DNA of 64,000 nt from Bacteroidales bacterium SW299 (GCA_019550975.1 SDWH01000001.1:310001-374000); one strand, 5' to 3'. Counted from the stretch's first letter, positions 27,391 through 36,718 are shown. Program-made: numbers and translations. The notes: generated by a model not told the origin, from the letters alone.

Positions 27391-28317
27391 TTATATCAAT
27401 TGTGTACTATAATTTAAGAAAACTCCTTCTTCAATTTTGGCATCAGACAATTCCGGGAAAGCCCATCTGTCGCCAAAAGTTATTTCAAGTTTATCTTCCA
27501 CCGATAAAAACCATTGGGAAAAGAACGTAGAAAATTCTTCGATTTGTTGTTTTAACTCACTCAAATGCTTACCCGTTTTTATCTTTACTTGATAGAAAAC
27601 TTTCCATACATATACCCTTGTTATAAATGTGGAACCACAATATAAATCATCCAATGTCCCATTCAAATTCGAATGAATATTCTCGGATAAAGCTTCCGTC
27701 ACTTCAACTTTTGTTTTTTGAATTTCAGCATGTCCTTCAAAAGCGTATCCCAAGGCTGCCTTGACCATGTCATCATTACCTCTAAAATTCCTAAGCCAAG
27801 GAATGCACTGATAAACAGATTTGATATATGAGTTAGCAATGTCAACCCTCTGTCCGGCTGTGATAAAATCTGAAAGGAACTGGTTTCCAGAGAATATATG
27901 TTCGTTAAGCCAATGCTGGTATTTAATCCTCAGATTTTGGTAGTATTGATCGAAAGGTTTGAAATAGGTCAGAGCTTTCTCTTTCTGTTCTTCTTGCTCC
28001 TTATAACGTTTTTCAAATTCTTCCGTGTCGCCATCTGTTCCTAAGTAGTGGTCTAATGGATGGAACAAATATTCAGGCAATATATGATACAGGCTGTCGC
28101 GTTTTAACGAAAACTTTACAACAGGAGGCGCATTCTGTTTATTCCTTATAATTAAATTAAGCCCATCTCCTAAGGCAGTCCGCTCTGAAACACCCTTAAA
28201 TTCATAAGTGTAGAAAGGCTTTTTATCAGCCAATGAATCCATGTGTTCTATTACAACGGCCATGGCTACATCGGCATCCAGTTCTTTCGGAATATTCGGT
28301 TTTGACAATTTCATCAT
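27391..28317 (-). CDS. tssG: Probable T6SS baseplate protein TssG
   Basis: 308 aa, the typical size of TssG, placed immediately before tssK. There is no signal peptide or membrane segment. The sequence has features compatible with TssG: an N-terminal segment ending FSLKRDSLYHILPEYLFHP, a later conserved turn (IPWLRNFRGNDDMVKAAL) and a final strand-turn element (WAFPELSDAKIEEGVFLNYS). Identification rests mainly on operon position and size, because TssG is expected next to TssF, TssE and TssK and no other gene fits. The start overlaps the upstream peptidase region closely (stop at 28319). Confidence is moderate. Confidence 0.55.
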   Translation of the reverse strand: MMKLSKPNIPKELDADVAMAVVIEHMDSLADKKPFYTYEFKGVSERTALGDGLNLIIRNKQNAPPVVKFSLKRDSLYHILPEYLFHPLDHYLGTDGDTEEFEKRYKEQEEQKEKALTYFKPFDQYYQNLRIKYQHWLNEHIFSGNQFLSDFITAGQRVDIANSYIKSVYQCIPWLRNFRGNDDMVKAALGYAFEGHAEIQKTKVEVTEALSENIHSNLNGTLDDLYCGSTFITRVYVWKVFYQVKIKTGKHLSELKQQIEEFSTFFSQWFLSVEDKLEITFGDRWAFPELSDAKIEEGVFLNYSTQLI

Positions 28318-28318
28318 C

Positions 28319-29098
28319 TCAAAACAAACTAAAACTTTCTTTCTTCTTAACTTTTACGTTTGCCTGCCATTTGTTCTTCGGGTCTGCGCTATAGAACTTG
28401 GTTTTGACAATTGCATTGGGGTTCTCTTGCTTTCTATCGCCATGTTTAGGACTTGTACGGTACTCAAAATGCAGGTGCTCATCCTCGCCAGACAAATTAT
28501 AAGCATTCCCTGTAATACCGCTTTTACCCAATGTAGTGCCTTTTCGTACTTTCTCTCCATATTTTACAGAAACTGTACTCAAGTGGGCATAAAAAGAATA
28601 ATAAATTCGTTTAGGCCTTTTGTGGGTAATCAAAACACAATGTCCATAATCAGGATGATTCTGAATCAATGATACAACGCCATCTCCCACTGCATAAACA
28701 GGTGTTCCTTGAGGTGCATAATAATCAAATCCTCGATGCCAACGCACACTGCCATCTGCATTATGTCTTACCGGACCAAATAGATTGCTTGCCCTATTGG
28801 CTCTTATTTGGGGATTGGCGACAGGGTCTCCCCATGAAGTGTCAAAAGAAATCTCGCCTAAAGTCAAATCAATATCCACATCAAAAAGTTTGAAAATGGA
28901 ATCATTTATACTTAATTCAATTTGTTCTTCCTGCTGTTGAGGCTTTGAGTTTGATTTGGACTTTTGCTTCTCTTGGTATATCTGGTCGAACGATATTTCT
29001 TGAAGTTTCCTGAAATTATTGTTATTCTGAGCATAGCTATCCATACTGTAAAGAATCACAATAAGGCCGGAGACGGTGCATATTAACCACTTTTTCAT
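28319..29098 (-). CDS. M23-family (LytM) peptidoglycan endopeptidase
   Basis: 259 aa. Signal peptide about 1-23 (MKKWLICTVSGLIVILYS...YAQ), then a Gln/Lys-rich linker and an intact lysostaphin-type domain: zinc ligands His121 and Asp125 (RWHRGFDYYAPQGTPVYAVG) and the HLH motif (His208, His210). It cleaves peptide crosslinks in the cell wall. Being exported by the Sec route, it should act in the producer's own periplasm, perhaps opening the wall for apparatus assembly, as LytM-type enzymes do for other large envelope machines. It lies inside the T6SS operon between the immunity gene and the tssG candidate. An effector role is less likely because of the signal peptide. Confidence 0.88.
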   Translation of the reverse strand: MKKWLICTVSGLIVILYSMDSYAQNNNNFRKLQEISFDQIYQEKQKSKSNSKPQQQEEQIELSINDSIFKLFDVDIDLTLGEISFDTSWGDPVANPQIRANRASNLFGPVRHNADGSVRWHRGFDYYAPQGTPVYAVGDGVVSLIQNHPDYGHCVLITHKRPKRIYYSFYAHLSTVSVKYGEKVRKGTTLGKSGITGNAYNLSGEDEHLHFEYRTSPKHGDRKQENPNAIVKTKFYSADPKNKWQANVKVKKKESFSLF

Positions 29099-29104
29099 GT
29101 AAAA

Positions 29105-29428
29105 CTATAATTCTGGCAAATTTACATATTCAATTGCACCGTAGAAAATCGTCTGGATTCTATCTTTCATTGGGTCGTTGTCGTCAAAGCTCTTTATAGC
29201 TAGACTACCAATCGTGTATCTATCATCTATGTCAGTCCAATCAGTCAATCTTCCTGTTTTAACTACATTCTCTTTTATGTCATATAACTGGCTTAGAATA
29301 ATCTTAAACAGCTGACTATCGGACCGCTTTACAACACCATCAACAATGTTTATTGTCTCATCTAAAAAGAAGCGGTAATTTCTTTTGCTTTCCCTATTGG
29401 AAAACTCATTTAAATATTTATCAGTCAT
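29105..29428 (-). CDS. Probable immunity protein for the PAAR-linked toxin
   Basis: 107 aa, small, with no signal peptide, and acidic. It starts 10 bases after the toxin gene's stop codon, the classic place for a cognate immunity protein. I do not recognise the family. It is mainly helical with a C-terminal VNLPEL. It is cytoplasmic, which fits a toxin with a cytoplasmic target such as a nucleotide cofactor. Evidence is position and size only. Confidence 0.6.
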   Translation of the reverse strand: MTDKYLNEFSNRESKRNYRFFLDETINIVDGVVKRSDSQLFKIILSQLYDIKENVVKTGRLTDWTDIDDRYTIGSLAIKSFDDNDPMKDRIQTIFYGAIEYVNLPEL

Positions 29429-29438
29429 TTTGTTTTGA

Positions 29439-30746
29439 TCATTGCATTAATAAAAAACGGTTCGCATTGTTAATTGGTGAATAAATTTGAGTTGCGCCAC
29501 CAGCAACATCTACTAAGTTATCTTCATTCCGATTTTTCCAGTTCCCATCTATAGGGGCTTTTGTTCTTCTTGCTGTTGACTGCATAACCTCAAACTGCTC
29601 TGTACCGCTTACAATATATATTCTCAAAACTTTCTGTTTTGTCACTCCATCATTAGTCTGGTATGATAGCATTCCTAAAGATTCTGCATGAGGTGGAGGA
29701 TTGGTTGGATATGTGATATATTCACCGAATTTTCCGTCTGGACATTCATAGCGTATATATGTACTTGGTGGCGGAATATTCTTTATTATAACAGGATTTG
29801 CAGTTTCGATGCAGTTTACATGACTATATACGTCTTTCATATTCATATCAGGATTTTGCTTTTTTATAAAATCTCTTGCGACCTTTTTCCTTAATGTTTT
29901 CACTGTCTTAAGAAAGGCATCTGCCTTTTCAATCGACATTCCGTTTTTTATAAGCTGACGACTGGAGATATTCTTGTCAATAAAGAAACTGTAATCACTA
30001 TTTGAGATCGCATCCTTGAATGACTTAATTTTTTTTGCACGATTAGCGTTAACGATACCTTTATATGCAAGCTTGGCACCACCTGCCACATCACCAACTA
30101 AAGGTACGGCCGCCACAATAGATAATCCTGCACCAACCCAATCACCTCTCAATACCGAAATAGCAGCATTCATCAAATCCGGGATAGCTCCAACGCCCGG
30201 TGCCATCCCGGCAACATCCAATGCCATCTGTACACCATCTAGAACTGACTGTTGCGATAATCTTTCTCTATCAAGCGCATTAAACTCTTGAAGAAGTTCT
30301 TCCGGAATTTCTTGCATCGCTTTTTCCTGCTGTGTTTCACTCCTTTGTGAGAAAGATACACCACGTACCTTTATTTCTAAACTTTGCCCCGGATTTACAA
30401 TCGAAATTGTTCCCCCATACATGCACCTTAAAGTCGCAGGTTCCAATAAAGCCGGTTCTCCACATATCAAGCTGTCTTTATCTATAGCCTGCCATTTAGG
30501 GCATGTCCCCGGTACACAAGGCATAGGAGTAAGCTTACCATAATTTGCTGCTGTTGCAGCTGCAGTTGGAGGATAACCCAATGAACGGCATCTACCAAAA
30601 CTTGGGATATTTTTTATGGATACATAATCCGCTATATTGGCTTGATCTTTTCCAGTCAAAGAAACATTTTTAGGCGTTGCTTTCAATTTGGGACACGATG
30701 TTCCCATCGTGCATCTCAGCGTTGCCCCTGTACAAACATATTTCAT
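29439..30746 (-). CDS. PAAR-like (DUF4280) spike protein with C-terminal polymorphic toxin domain
   Basis: 435 aa. The N-terminal 125 residues are Cys-rich and match the DUF4280 PAAR-like domain (YVCTGATLRCTMGTSCPKL; CVPGTCPKW; ATLRCMYGG), which tips the VgrG spike. A hydrophobic Ala/Gly pre-toxin region follows (about 165-235, DWVGAGLSIVAAVPLVGD). The last 110 residues have the pattern TANPVIIKNIPP, RYECPDGKFGEYI, LGMLSY, VMQSTARR and DVAGGATQIYSP. From memory this order resembles the polymorphic toxin 46 (Ntox46) group, some members of which are reported NAD(P)+ glycohydrolases; this needs a profile search. The gene lies 18 bases after vgrG and 10 before the probable immunity gene. Confidence 0.82.
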   Translation of the reverse strand: MKYVCTGATLRCTMGTSCPKLKATPKNVSLTGKDQANIADYVSIKNIPSFGRCRSLGYPPTAAATAANYGKLTPMPCVPGTCPKWQAIDKDSLICGEPALLEPATLRCMYGGTISIVNPGQSLEIKVRGVSFSQRSETQQEKAMQEIPEELLQEFNALDRERLSQQSVLDGVQMALDVAGMAPGVGAIPDLMNAAISVLRGDWVGAGLSIVAAVPLVGDVAGGAKLAYKGIVNANRAKKIKSFKDAISNSDYSFFIDKNISSRQLIKNGMSIEKADAFLKTVKTLRKKVARDFIKKQNPDMNMKDVYSHVNCIETANPVIIKNIPPPSTYIRYECPDGKFGEYITYPTNPPPHAESLGMLSYQTNDGVTKQKVLRIYIVSGTEQFEVMQSTARRTKAPIDGNWKNRNEDNLVDVAGGATQIYSPINNANRFLLMQ

Positions 30747-30764
30747 AATCAGACCTGTTGGATG

Positions 30765-33700
30765 TTAGCGTACTTTGACTTTCGAAGCTTGTATAGACAC
30801 TTCTCTTTCCGCTTCCATTGAAATATTCCCTTTAGATTTTATCCCGATATTCCCGTCTGCATTAATACCTATATTCCCTTTGGCATTGATGTTTACATCT
30901 GTATCTGCAACAACTTCTACCTCTCCAGCAGAATAGATGGTTATTTTCTTGTCATCGGCAGACAGTGTTATGTGATAAGTATTGTTTTTATTGTCATAGA
31001 TTTCGATTAAACCTGCTTCACCTTTATCGTTAAACAGAATCGTATGTCCATTGCGAGTCCTGATAGCCTTTACATTATTACTTGTCCCATCTTTTTCTTG
31101 CGACACAGCCCATGCCTCATCAGGCTTTCCTGTCCCACCGTTATAAAATGAACCGATGATATATGGGCGTTCAGCATTGTTCATTTCGAACCCGACCATA
31201 ACCTCTTCACCTATCTCTGGCACGAATTGTTGTCCTTTGCTCTGACCAGCATAAGGAACGGCTATACGCAACCAAGGTGTTTTCATATCCTTACTTTGTA
31301 CTTCCTGCCACGGGAACTGTACTCGCACACGGCCTAACATCTGTTCATCTTTATTCTCGACAACTTTTGCTCTTTGCTGGGGAGCCGACGCAAACACATC
31401 AGCATCAGAATAGGAAGGGTAGTCACATGCCACAGGTATGGCCATAAAACTATTGGAATATTCCTGCCTATAATCAAACGAGTGGTTAATGCCTATGACC
31501 TTTAATGATTTCTGTTCCACATCTTTGCTTTCTCCAGATTTATTTTGGACATTGTCACGAATTAGAAATGTCTGTCCGATTTTTAGCATAGCCAGTTTAG
31601 AAAATCCTTGAACGGTCATAATACCCGTTTTCTTCCCTTCTGCTTCTACTTTCAAAGAATAATCTAATATAGCATCAGCCCCCTCGTCTTCCTTTCCACT
31701 ATCAAATCCACCAGTTTTCAATGCCACGATTTGTTCGTTTTGAAATCTTTGTATTGAAGCATTGTATGCTTTGTCAGTCCAATCATTCACTGTTCCATCG
31801 GCCATACCTTGTGCTGACGTTTTTAGAATGTCTTTGTCCTTTCCATACTGATAATAATCCGGAAGTAAATGACTGAATGAAAATGAAGTCACATTTTGAT
31901 GCAGGCTGTATGACATCAAGCTTCCTCCCGGATATTCCAAATTTGCAGCCGATGAATCTTCTATATCCAATTCACCAAAAACAAATGTATCTCCTGTATT
32001 ATACATCCATTCTCCGAAACGCATTGCCAACATACTAATAAAAGCATAGTCACTTTGGTCGTATTGTACAATATAGGGTATCTTATCCTTAAACCTCGGT
32101 GACACAATTGATTTTATGTCGCGGTATGGTTCAAGGACAGCATCTATTATTTCTTTCAATGTCATATTTTCAAAAGAACGACAATGTGGAACATTTTGGA
32201 GCAAGGCATCCCATGTAGCTACAGTAATACTTGCTGATTGGGCACTTGCTGTCGCTCTTGAAGCAGACACATCTATAATCATTCCTTTAAATACGAAAGC
32301 TACTTGAGGATTGGCTTCTTCATCGTCTTGGCTGGCCTTTATCGTTGAAACATTCATTTCCAATGATTTTCCAATCAACTGCGTGATATTAGCAAACACC
32401 ACATCCTGTTGTGTTTCTGTTTTGTCTTCTTTTTCCAAAGAAAAGCTTAACAACATCGGTCGCAGTAATTCTTGAGAAAGGGAATAACCGCTCAACACAT
32501 AATTTTCTCCATTGATGGTGCAACACGAATTTTGTGAAGATGGACAGCCATCTAAAACCACCTCGATTTCGTGAATCATGTCTGCGCTGTAGTTTCCACC
32601 CTGTGTCTGTGTTTGGGTACCAGATTTCTTTTCCGAGCTATTCTTTTGCTCGTTTGGATCAGATTGTCCCGTCTGAGTTTTTTCGTCCTTACCCTCTTCC
32701 TTTCCCGTGTTTTTAGCTTGGCTGCCGTTGCCATCGGTATTTTCAGTTGGGTCAGGATTGGGTTCATATCCTCCTAACTCGTTCTCCTCTATCTTGTTTT
32801 TTATGTCTTTGCTTCTAAAGTCCAAGTATGTTCCGCGGATGGAATTAATAGTGTCTTTTACCCCACTGATTCCCGCCGATATATTTCCCTCTTTAAATGC
32901 ATTAAAGCTGCCTATGCCTATCGATGCCGCACCCGCCAACGAGCCTAACGAGTTAACGCCCATGTTGTTCAGGTTGTCTAACTTTCCAAGAATTACGCTG
33001 TCTCTGCCTGTTACGGCCGAAAATAGATTATTGGTGATAGCATTGACCTTGTTAACGGCATTGTTTATGTTCTTCAGTCCTGTTTCTATCTTCTTGGCAG
33101 CGGTCGAAGGGTCGCGCCAACTTCCACCAAAGACATCTCCCAATTGCATGAACTCATTCACGCCGCTTATTGCGTCCGAGGCTCCATTCTTGATAGCAGA
33201 CGCTGCGTCATAAAGTTGGTCTCCAAATTTATATCGAGCCCAAGCCTCAATATATTCCGTAGAACTGTCACCTGTAACAATTGAGGATAAATCGCTTATA
33301 GCCTCATCATAGCCTTTGTCCATTTGTGCGGCAGCATTGGCCATATCTTGGGGCGATACCTTTCCAGAAAGGGTATCGGACAAGTTATCGAAATTTCCCA
33401 CTCCTTGGGCTACAGAAGCGTCAAGCTGCTGTTTTTCTTTATTTACATTGTCCAGTTGCTTTTTCTGTTCGTTAAGCTGCCTCAGCTCTTCTTCCAGTTC
33501 TTGTCGCCTTTTCTCACGTTCAGGATCCACTGGCTCAGCCTTTTTATCCGCTATTCTGTCTTGAATGTCTTTCTTGGCCTCATCAAGTTCCTTGTCGATT
33601 TTGCTTATGTCATCCAACTTCATCAAATCATCGGAAGTCTTGATAAGCTTATCATCGATTTCCGCTTCGGCAGCGGCTAATTGGGCATCCAGCTCTTCCA

Positions 33701-33836
33701 GTTTTTTACTGGCATTTTCCAATTCCTCAAGCGATGCATAATTTGCCAGCTCTATCTGCTGAATTTCGTAGAGAGCCTCATATTTCGACTTAAACCGCCC
33801 TATAGACAGAGAGTGAGTTTTGTAGAGATTACTCAT
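30765..33836 (-). CDS. tssI: VgrG (TssI) spike with long N-terminal extension
   Basis: 1023 aa from the ATG at 33836; the longer frame would need a TTG start. The C-terminal 600 residues are a VgrG: gp27-like part, an OB-fold gp5-like part (LGRVRVQFPWQEVQ; PWLRIAVPYAG; GEEVMVGFEMNN; ERPYIIGSFYNGG) and a needle of short repeats (INAKGNIGINADGNIGIKSKGN within residues 980-1015). Most VgrGs are 580-850 aa. Here about 420 residues precede the core: a coiled coil (about 30-140), a Gly/Ala/Ser-rich helical region (about 190-340) and a hydrophilic linker rich in T, Q, G, K (about 360-415). The extension could be an N-terminal cargo domain or a packing or adaptor module. It sits between an Hcp gene and the PAAR-toxin gene. 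Confidence 0.93.
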   Translation of the reverse strand: MSNLYKTHSLSIGRFKSKYEALYEIQQIELANYASLEELENASKKLEELDAQLAAAEAEIDDKLIKTSDDLMKLDDISKIDKELDEAKKDIQDRIADKKAEPVDPEREKRRQELEEELRQLNEQKKQLDNVNKEKQQLDASVAQGVGNFDNLSDTLSGKVSPQDMANAAAQMDKGYDEAISDLSSIVTGDSSTEYIEAWARYKFGDQLYDAASAIKNGASDAISGVNEFMQLGDVFGGSWRDPSTAAKKIETGLKNINNAVNKVNAITNNLFSAVTGRDSVILGKLDNLNNMGVNSLGSLAGAASIGIGSFNAFKEGNISAGISGVKDTINSIRGTYLDFRSKDIKNKIEENELGGYEPNPDPTENTDGNGSQAKNTGKEEGKDEKTQTGQSDPNEQKNSSEKKSGTQTQTQGGNYSADMIHEIEVVLDGCPSSQNSCCTINGENYVLSGYSLSQELLRPMLLSFSLEKEDKTETQQDVVFANITQLIGKSLEMNVSTIKASQDDEEANPQVAFVFKGMIIDVSASRATASAQSASITVATWDALLQNVPHCRSFENMTLKEIIDAVLEPYRDIKSIVSPRFKDKIPYIVQYDQSDYAFISMLAMRFGEWMYNTGDTFVFGELDIEDSSAANLEYPGGSLMSYSLHQNVTSFSFSHLLPDYYQYGKDKDILKTSAQGMADGTVNDWTDKAYNASIQRFQNEQIVALKTGGFDSGKEDEGADAILDYSLKVEAEGKKTGIMTVQGFSKLAMLKIGQTFLIRDNVQNKSGESKDVEQKSLKVIGINHSFDYRQEYSNSFMAIPVACDYPSYSDADVFASAPQQRAKVVENKDEQMLGRVRVQFPWQEVQSKDMKTPWLRIAVPYAGQSKGQQFVPEIGEEVMVGFEMNNAERPYIIGSFYNGGTGKPDEAWAVSQEKDGTSNNVKAIRTRNGHTILFNDKGEAGLIEIYDNKNNTYHITLSADDKKITIYSAGEVEVVADTDVNINAKGNIGINADGNIGIKSKGNISMEAEREVSIQASKVKVR

Positions 33837-33851
33837 AAAGAAAAACAACCA

Positions 33852-34307
33852 TTATTTCATTATCCAATCGTTCTCAAAATTAGCCGATTTAGCCGATCCA
33901 CCAAATGTAAACCTCCGTGCACTGAGCGTAACTTTTGTTCGCACCAACAGGCTATTGCTGTTGTTAAAATACTGATACATGTTCACCAGATAGGCATCTT
34001 CAAAAAAGAGGTGAAGGTATTTTTTCTGATTGTCGTCAGTTGACAGCAACATTTCAATCGTTCCGTCATGTGTTTCCGCGCGGTTGAACATCCAATTGTA
34101 AAAAAACAAATCATCGTCCCCTTGAGCGGGCATAACAAATTTTATCAATCCGCTTTGCGGTCTAGATGCAGGCTTGCTGCTTTCGTCCAGCGATTGATAA
34201 AATTCATACTCACATTCTACCAATTCATATTTTTTCCCATTATAAGCTTCGACCTCTGCAGCCGAAGTTTTTTGCTGGTCCATTATCAAAGTCGCCTTAA
34301 ATGCCAT
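33852..34307 (-). CDS. tssD: Second Hcp/TssD-type tube protein
   Basis: 151 aa. The start MAFKATLIMDQQ and the later YELVECEYEFYQSLDESSKP match the Bacteroidetes TssD start (MAFxAxL ... LDCxYxxxRxVDxxGxP), and the end SARRFTFGGSAKSANFENDW matches the family end (split here: SARRFTFGG and NFENDW). Hcp rings stack into the inner tube expelled by the sheath. This paralogue is diverged from the one at 34376 and lies just before vgrG, so it may form the last ring that joins tube to VgrG, or carry a specific cargo (inference). Confidence 0.8.
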   Translation of the reverse strand: MAFKATLIMDQQKTSAAEVEAYNGKKYELVECEYEFYQSLDESSKPASRPQSGLIKFVMPAQGDDDLFFYNWMFNRAETHDGTIEMLLSTDDNQKKYLHLFFEDAYLVNMYQYFNNSNSLLVRTKVTLSARRFTFGGSAKSANFENDWIMK

Positions 34308-34375
34308 GCGTTCGTTGAGTTAAGGAATGCGACCGTCTGCAAAACAGACAGTCGCATGTTTTGGTTTTAAATTAG

Positions 34376-34786
34376 TTAGAGAGCCCAGTGATTGTCGTAT
34401 TCCACGCTACCCTTACCCGTAACTGTGAGCTGACGGCAAGTAATAGTAATGGACTCATACATACGATCCGTGTTGGTATCATCATACACTTCTTCATAAC
34501 TTACGCAATAAGCATCAATGAAAGAAAGGGTTTTCATGATACCGCCAAGTTTGTTAGGCCACGTAATGGTGCCATTCTTTGAACCATAAGAGTCACATGT
34601 CCACTCCAACAAGTCTGTATTACCGGCGTCTGTTGATTTAACTTTCAAGTTGATTACGCCACCACGGGTTGTACCCGTAGGTTGCCCTTCTACGTCAATC
34701 TGTTGATTGAACTGATACTGTACATAAGTGACTTCGCGATCTTCGCATCCATCAACCTTTAGCTGCGCTGTTCTAGGTGCTGCCAT
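34376..34786 (-). CDS. tssD: Hcp/TssD-type tube protein
   Basis: 136 aa, the standard Hcp length. Typical elements: YQFNQQIDVEGQPTGTTRGG near the start, an internal beta-sheet core with a helix (TDLLEWTCDS), SFIDAYCVSYEEV and a final strand ending EYDNHWAL. It directly follows tssC, as expected for the main tube subunit. Its order (tssB, tssC, hcp, hcp, vgrG) supports one operon of tube and sheath. A long gap of 69 bases to the second hcp may hold processing or translation signals. Confidence 0.85.
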   Translation of the reverse strand: MAAPRTAQLKVDGCEDREVTYVQYQFNQQIDVEGQPTGTTRGGVINLKVKSTDAGNTDLLEWTCDSYGSKNGTITWPNKLGGIMKTLSFIDAYCVSYEEVYDDTNTDRMYESITITCRQLTVTGKGSVEYDNHWAL

Positions 34787-34813
34787 GATTTTAATTTTTT
34801 AAAAGTGAATAAT

Positions 34814-36220
34814 TTATTTGATTTCATTCGTCCATTCCGTTACGCCGTTATCCCCATTATGTCCAGTTAACTTAATGTAGAAATTCTTAGCCGCAAAGAA
34901 TGGCTTTAATTCAATCTCAATCTCAATATCTTTTGTTTTCTCATTACGAACAATTTTTGGATTCGAGTATCCTTCAATAAGTTTGCCAGGTCCCTTGTAA
35001 TCTTCTAAAAAATCAATCACCTGCTCACGAATTTCTTGTGCTAACTTGCCATTCCAATTTTTAAAAGCCTCGTCATTAAAGAAATTGGAGAACACTTTAC
35101 CTATCCAATCGAAAACCCGTACAATCGGATATTCCTGCAAACCAACGGTAGCACCATTATAAAGAGAACGGTTTGAAAAAGCCATTACACGATTCTCTTC
35201 AAATGTCATAGGGACTACCCCTTTGTCTATTAAAGCAGTCAATTCGGATTTCAACAAATCAAGACGCGTCCCTTTGGCCATGTCTATCGTACCATATTTT
35301 TTCCCAGCGATACCTTGTGATATAGGGGTTTCATCCGTGTTGCTCATACGACCGGCAATTGCTGCAGAAGGCGGTAAAAACAAATCTTCCTCTTCATCAT
35401 TTGCCTCATCAGACTTCTTACGTCCAAGTATGTAATTACAAGCCATAATAACATTGGCCAAATATACATCTGTATCGCTTAAGTTCGCCTTGTCCAATCC
35501 TTTATTAAGCAATTTCAGTGTAGGAGAATCAGCATAATCTGTAACCAACATTACTTTGTTACGATATGCCATTTGCCCCCACATATTTACAACCTGTTTG
35601 CTTCCGAGATAACCAGGACTGACTAACAAAGAATAATTCTCTTTGAGAGAAAGACGGTCAAAACTTCTATTTAGTTCATCGCGGACAGCAGCAAATACAC
35701 GACCGTCAGGATCCCCTAAATCTTCTTTATCTACGTTGATGAGATTCAAACACTTCAACTTAGACTGACCGGAATTAGCAAAAAACCCTCCAAGCGAACG
35801 GTATGCAACTTCCAGCTTGCGCGTTTGTTCATGTACGCTTCCTAGATTTTGGAGGAGATTCTTCTCTGCGGCTTTGGCGGCTTCCTGACATTTATCCACT
35901 GCTTCTGAAGCTGTGGCTGCATCGCTATCCAAGATACTCAGCCACATAAGTAAGTCCGTTTTAAGACGTTTGCGTTGTTCAGCAAATTCACTGTCTTGCA
36001 AAAATATCTTTTTAGCGGCCCTACTTTCCGGATTCATATTCTCAAGTCCATCGGCCATTGTTTCTAGAAGGTCGAAATCTCCATAATCTTCCAGTCCTTC
36101 TAAACTTTCTTTCAGGCGCTCAGCCGGATTCTCTATTTTCTTCACCTCATCCAAATAAGCATTTTCTGCCGTTGTTGCGGCATTGACTGCTTGAGGCTGT
36201 AATTTTAATTCTTCTGGCAT
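34814..36220 (-). CDS. tssC: T6SS sheath large subunit TssC
   Basis: 468 aa, similar to TssC of the Bacteroidetes type. Family-like regions: an N-terminal helical part with KIFLQDSEFAEQRKRLKTDL, a central part (YSLLVSPGYLGSKQVVNMWG) and the C-terminal handshake region (IREQVIDFLEDYKGPGKLIEGY, in pieces). TssC and TssB form the contractile sheath. It lies 31 bases after tssB and 27 before hcp. Confidence 0.88.
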   Translation of the reverse strand: MPEELKLQPQAVNAATTAENAYLDEVKKIENPAERLKESLEGLEDYGDFDLLETMADGLENMNPESRAAKKIFLQDSEFAEQRKRLKTDLLMWLSILDSDAATASEAVDKCQEAAKAAEKNLLQNLGSVHEQTRKLEVAYRSLGGFFANSGQSKLKCLNLINVDKEDLGDPDGRVFAAVRDELNRSFDRLSLKENYSLLVSPGYLGSKQVVNMWGQMAYRNKVMLVTDYADSPTLKLLNKGLDKANLSDTDVYLANVIMACNYILGRKKSDEANDEEEDLFLPPSAAIAGRMSNTDETPISQGIAGKKYGTIDMAKGTRLDLLKSELTALIDKGVVPMTFEENRVMAFSNRSLYNGATVGLQEYPIVRVFDWIGKVFSNFFNDEAFKNWNGKLAQEIREQVIDFLEDYKGPGKLIEGYSNPKIVRNEKTKDIEIEIELKPFFAAKNFYIKLTGHNGDNGVTEWTNEIK

Positions 36221-36251
36221 ATTGTTTGAATATATTGAGTTAGACGTTTAA

Positions 36252-36698
36252 TTAATTCTTTTCCAGTTCAGCCAACAAAGACTGCAAAGCTGTAATAAGG
36301 TGCTTTCTGCTCTCCTCATTCTCAAAGGCACGTCTAAGCACTTTATTTTTAATCAGTTGCTGTTCAATAGTTTTAAAAGAATCAATTGTCGCTTTCTGCT
36401 GACCTAGATAAGCGCTCTGTTTGATAAGCTCCTTGTCATCAAAATCTTTAAGGGCATTAAACTTGAAGTTTTCTTTAACTGGACGTCCTTCTAGATCCAA
36501 CATTTGCACATTACGCTTTTCCGGTTGATAATGATTAAACACATCTTCCATTGTTTCCGGTTGGAACACATCGCCGGGTTTAACAGGTGCCATATCTGTA
36601 AACTGATCCACATAGAGGGTCTTGTTTTGAGGAAACTCAATAATTCCATCTACCGCCTCCGCATCAAGGACTTTTGATATTACTGTTTTCTTTGCCAT
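36252..36698 (-). CDS. tssB: T6SS sheath small subunit TssB
   Basis: 148 aa, the typical length. It shows FQPETMEDVFNHYQPEKRNVQM and FKFNALKDFDDKELIKQS (each within TssB's fold), the latter matching the TssB motif in which Phe-x-Phe-x-x-Leu-x-Asp-Phe precedes a helix. The C-terminal helix (RKHLITALQSLLAELEK) is the sheath handshake/ClpV-contact region. It is placed between clpV and tssC. Function: contracts with TssC to drive the Hcp tube. Confidence 0.87.
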   Translation of the reverse strand: MAKKTVISKVLDAEAVDGIIEFPQNKTLYVDQFTDMAPVKPGDVFQPETMEDVFNHYQPEKRNVQMLDLEGRPVKENFKFNALKDFDDKELIKQSAYLGQQKATIDSFKTIEQQLIKNKVLRRAFENEESRKHLITALQSLLAELEKN

Positions 36699-36718
36699 AT
36701 CAATGCATGTTTAAATAA

